Program-made: the position numbers and the translations under genes | NCBI GenBank assembly: GCA_036924085.1 | Contig: JAVGWX010000012.1 | Span: 31,364,479-31,428,478 of the forward strand | DNA length: 64,000 bases | DNA from: Ariolimax columbianus | Lineage: Eukaryota; Mollusca; Gastropoda; Stylommatophora; Arionidae | Reading direction: 5' to 3' | In this document: positions 62,931-64,000 of the stretch, in pieces | How positions within the stretch are numbered: position 1 is the stretch's first letter | Layout: every line of letters begins with the position of its first letter | The notes under the pieces: generated by a model | What the model was told of the DNA's origin: nothing | What the model saw: only the letters and a program-made list of their open reading frames with translations | The model's database searches: none

Positions 62931-63655
62931 GTCCAACCGCAAGGCAGGGAAGAAAATAAGTCTACTTAACAGCTGTTGTGATTAGGTTGGTTAACTGAAC
63001 AAAATTAATCGAACAAGGGGGGTAGGGCATAAGTGTGTAAGGGATAGTACCTCACGGTGAGAGGCAGCCACATCTTTTGATGGCCAGGATCCTATTTGGT
63101 TCCCCCACTTCTGTCTAGCTCACGTATGGCTCCAAGAGTTTGCCTGTGTACGACAGCGCCGCCACCCCCCCCCCCCCCGGCAACGGCTTTGGCTGGCCGG
63201 CTAAACTACGTGAGGGAAACGACAAGAAGGGGAGTTCACCCCTGACAAGTACACACAGCTGCTGGTGGAAGAGGCGGAAGATCGACCTGAGCGACAACGA
63301 CTCTGAAAGTGAGAGCTGGAAACGCCTGGTATCGGGCTAAGTGCGCACCAGAAACCATAGTTGGTAAGCGGCCAGAACAACGTTCAGAAAGCAATGGCAA
63401 ACTACTGGATGTAACATGCCAAAAAACTTATGAATTCACAAACAGTTATGTAAAAAGAAAGAAATTCATACCTGGAACGATCATACCATTGAATAATAGA
63501 AATTATTGAGACCGGAGAACCTGTTGTCCATTGCACATCTTCTCAAATCTTAGAATCAAACTAGACACAACTACCCTAATTTCCTGTTTCACATCGTTTT
63601 TCGCACCACACTTACTTTTTATTATAGCTAACCCGAAACCCTAGCTTCGGCCAAA
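62931..63655. other. unassigned DNA with C14 tract; charged 66-codon frame
   Basis: Fourteen C at 63,165-63,178. The forward frame 63,140-63,340 includes SSPLTSTHSCWWKRRKIDLS and DNDSESESWKRLVSG. Its charged, Ser-rich wording could be an element's 5' leader region, but I cannot assign it. Confidence 0.4.
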
Positions 63656-63659
63656 CATG

Positions 63660-64000
63660 ACGTTGGAAATTAGATTGGCAAACCTTCACCATTTAGCAGC
63701 GAGTATTCATCTTTTACTAATTTCCCAAAGCTAATTTGTTCCATGCTGTCAACTATTCTCTTTAATATACTATCGCAGGCCAGCTCAATAACAAGTCCTT
63801 CTTCTACACAAGTAAATTCAGATGCAGCTTGTCCGTGAATGGATCTTGTATCCATGAGATCTTGTCGATATTATCTTCTTGAAAGTATTTGTCAAACCAG
63901 TTGATATGCTGTAATAGGTGCTCTTCGAAAACAGATTTTACACTGCGAGAGAGAGGGACTTCATTGTAGACCACAAACTGTTGCAACAACAGGAAACAAT
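63660..64000 (-). pseudogene. hAT-like (ZBED5/FAM200-type) transposase C-terminal fragment, cut by window edge
   Basis: Reverse translation 63,804-63,989 reads VFEEHLLQHINWFDKYFQED and NIDKISWIQDPFTD. One frame over it continues SEFTCVEEGLVIELACDSIL and GKLVKDEYSLLNGEGLPI (63,670-63,855). The order 'HLxxxxxxFxxYFxxxNxxxxxWIQ(D/N)PF', then 'EExLxxLxxDxxLKxxF', then 'FWxxVKxEYPxLxxxAL' is that of hAT-derived proteins of the ZBED5/FAM200/SCAND3 kind. There is a frameshift near 63,830. The upstream catalytic part lies outside the window. Confidence 0.65.

Overview
This window looks like repeat-dense, non-coding nuclear DNA from an animal, most likely an invertebrate. The exact taxon cannot be fixed from the sequence. 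The case rests on several lineages of non-LTR retrotransposon, mariner and hAT transposase remnants, tRNA-derived SINEs with recognisable A and B boxes, many minisatellites and long poly-C tracts. I recognise no intact host gene, no rRNA and no convincing functional tRNA gene. Most long open frames are stop-free minisatellite arrays or antisense shadows of broken retrotransposons.

Layout. 1-6.2 kb: REP-D fragments and three large minisatellites (about 86-bp, GA-rich, and 29-bp units). 6.2-15.2 kb: tRNA-derived SINEs (REP-A, REP-F, REP-H), REP-B copies, and 83-, 39- and 72-bp arrays. 15.4-22.2 kb: broken reverse transcriptase ends, a mariner inverted fragment pair, REP-C and REP-I copies, and a short LINE insertion with a perfect target-site duplication (TSD). 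22.3-30.4 kb: REP-B copies, two of which run into minisatellites (31-bp and 33-bp; the latter is about 2.5 kb), the mariner 3' half and a tRNA-like SINE. 30.4-38.2 kb: low-complexity DNA, an RTE-like remnant, and a REP-C insertion whose target duplication has become a 26-bp array.

38.2-40.6 kb holds the best element in the window: a 5'-truncated LINE with an open 769-codon reverse transcriptase/RNase H frame, a (GAA)n tail and a perfect 11-bp TSD. 40.6-52 kb is poorer in recognisable features but holds another TSD-flanked LINE copy, a CR1/L2-like end, a 52-bp array of six identical units and an old 0.4-kb direct duplication. 52-64 kb has more SINEs, a second CR1/L2-like end, a LINE remnant, an RTE-like pseudogene on the minus strand, and a hAT-like transposase fragment at the right edge.

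How the parts relate: the REP-B elements end in the same (GAA)n context as the 38.2-kb LINE, so that LINE lineage may mobilise them (inference). A theme of the window is that several minisatellites start inside SINE ends or in the target duplications that SINEs made. The names REP-A to REP-J are labels used only here.
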